Shown piece by piece: positions 63,376-64,000 of a DNA stretch of 64,000 nt. The notes beneath the pieces are model-generated. The model saw only the letters and a program-made list of their open reading frames with translations. It was not told where the DNA came from and did not search any database. The position numbers and the translations under genes are program-made. Origin of the DNA: Shimia sp040225985 (GTDB lineage Bacteria > Pseudomonadota > Alphaproteobacteria > Rhodobacterales > Rhodobacteraceae); NCBI RefSeq assembly GCF_040225985.1, contig NZ_JBBPEU010000011.1, forward strand, positions 1-64,000. The letters run 5' to 3'. Position 1 is the first letter of the stretch, and every line of letters begins with the position of its first letter.

Positions 63376-64000
63376 TCAGTTGTAATAGTCCAGCTCTTCC
63401 AACAAGGCTCTCGCCACGGTGACGCCGCCTTCCTGCGCCGTGGCGCGTTTGCCAAGACGCCCATCGCCGGGAACACGTGCCGTGCCATTCCCTTCGATCT
63501 CGGCGCAGATGCGCGCAATATACCCCGCAAACTGCGCATTGCCGAACCTGTCGGGGTCAATCGCGATCAGGGTGGCGCCACCTTTGACGTTAAGGGCACC
63601 ATGCGCCTCACGCTCGGCATTGTCGACTGACAGGGTGCCGCCCGCAAGCGCCGCGCCCAGAACCTCGACCAGCATGGCAATCGCTGCGCCTTTGTGATCA
63701 CCGAAGGGCAGCAGGCTGCGCGTTTCCAGAATGGCGTTCGGATCGGTGGTCGGCGCGCCGCTTGGGTCGAGCCCGCCGGGGCGCGGCAGGTCGTGGCCTT
63801 CGGCGGCTGCCATTTTGATATCCATCAGCGCCACCATGGAAGACGCCTGATCCCAGACGATCGGGGCCTTGCCGTCGCGCGGACAAGCAAAGGACATCGG
63901 GTTCGTGCCGAACGCCGGCCGCACCCCACCATGAGGCACCACCATGGACAGGGAATTCACCACCCCTAGCGCCACAAGACCGGCCTCGGCCAAAGGTTCG
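63376..64000 (-). CDS. LDH2/MDG2-family oxidoreductase, 5' part outside window
   Basis: About 208 residues of the C-terminal two thirds; the frame stays open to the window edge with no start needed. VVPHGGVRPAFGTNPMSFA and LLPFGDHKGAAIAMLVEVL are typical of the malate/lactate dehydrogenase 2 family, which includes delta1-piperideine/pyrroline-2-carboxylate reductase (DpkA/LhpI). Next to a DadA-like dehydrogenase this suggests reduction of a cyclic imine from D-amino-acid or hydroxyproline breakdown, which is inference. Confidence 0.85.
   Translation of the reverse strand, partial: EPLAEAGLVALGVVNSLSMVVPHGGVRPAFGTNPMSFACPRDGKAPIVWDQASSMVALMDIKMAAAEGHDLPRPGGLDPSGAPTTDPNAILETRSLLPFGDHKGAAIAMLVEVLGAALAGGTLSVDNAEREAHGALNVKGGATLIAIDPDRFGNAQFAGYIARICAEIEGNGTARVPGDGRLGKRATAQEGGVTVARALLEELDYYN

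Overview
The window looks like a chromosomal segment of an alphaproteobacterium, most likely a marine Rhodobacteraceae (roseobacter group). The basis is GC-rich coding sequence outside the left 10 kb, Na+-translocating NADH:quinone reductase genes, a cytochrome-c-tailed membrane urate oxidase (PuuD), a vitamin B12 uptake operon under a cobalamin riboswitch, and many amino-acid or betaine catabolic operons. No rRNA, tRNA or CRISPR array is visible.

Region 1 (1-11.1 kb) is an A/T-richer accessory block. It starts with the tail of an IS3-type transposase, then a ParA-like ATPase divergent from an XRE regulator. Two very large genes follow: a 1701-residue protein with an N-terminal nuclease-like domain and a STAND-type P-loop NTPase, and a 1245-residue SIR2-domain protein. 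Together they look like an anti-phage module. An IS3 OrfA remnant closes the block.

Region 2 (11.1-23.4 kb) is a leftward operon for uptake and breakdown of an amino acid or amino-acid derivative: substrate-binding protein, two permeases, ATPase, transaminase, two-subunit CoA-transferase, M20 deacylase, thiolase, M20 amidohydrolase and alanine racemase-like protein. A divergent LysR gene sits upstream. The block lies between two copies of a tRNA/tmRNA-end-like 22-bp imperfect repeat, next to a decayed tyrosine-integrase gene, so it may be an integrated island.

Region 3 (23.7-31.4 kb) is B12 uptake: cobalamin riboswitch, btuB, btuF, btuC, btuD, cbiZ, then exbB, two exbD paralogues and tonB to energise the outer-membrane receptor. 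Region 4 (31.5-45.1 kb) is two divergent, tightly overlapping operons around an RpiR regulator. They encode a Rieske oxygenase, a formaldehyde-activating-like protein, an Asp/Glu-racemase-fold enzyme, a sulfotransferase-like protein, an aldehyde dehydrogenase, a dimethylglycine-dehydrogenase-like oxidoreductase, a quinone-reductase-type dehydrogenase, three consecutive enolase-superfamily enzymes and an aminotransferase. This suggests stripping N-methyl groups from a chiral betaine-type compound.

Region 5 (45.1-51.7 kb) holds a LysR gene, puuD, a half-ABC membrane protein, a tandem universal stress protein, a YbaY/META protein, a YheT-like hydrolase and a DUF983 protein. Region 6 (51.7-59.9 kb) is the nqrABCDEF operon with its maturation genes apbE and nqrM, a 61-residue membrane protein and a CBS-domain protein. 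Region 7 (59.9-64 kb) is a nearly 1-kb gene-free stretch with a striking 18-bp palindrome, then ilvA and a dadA-like gene plus the 3' part of an LDH2-family reductase.
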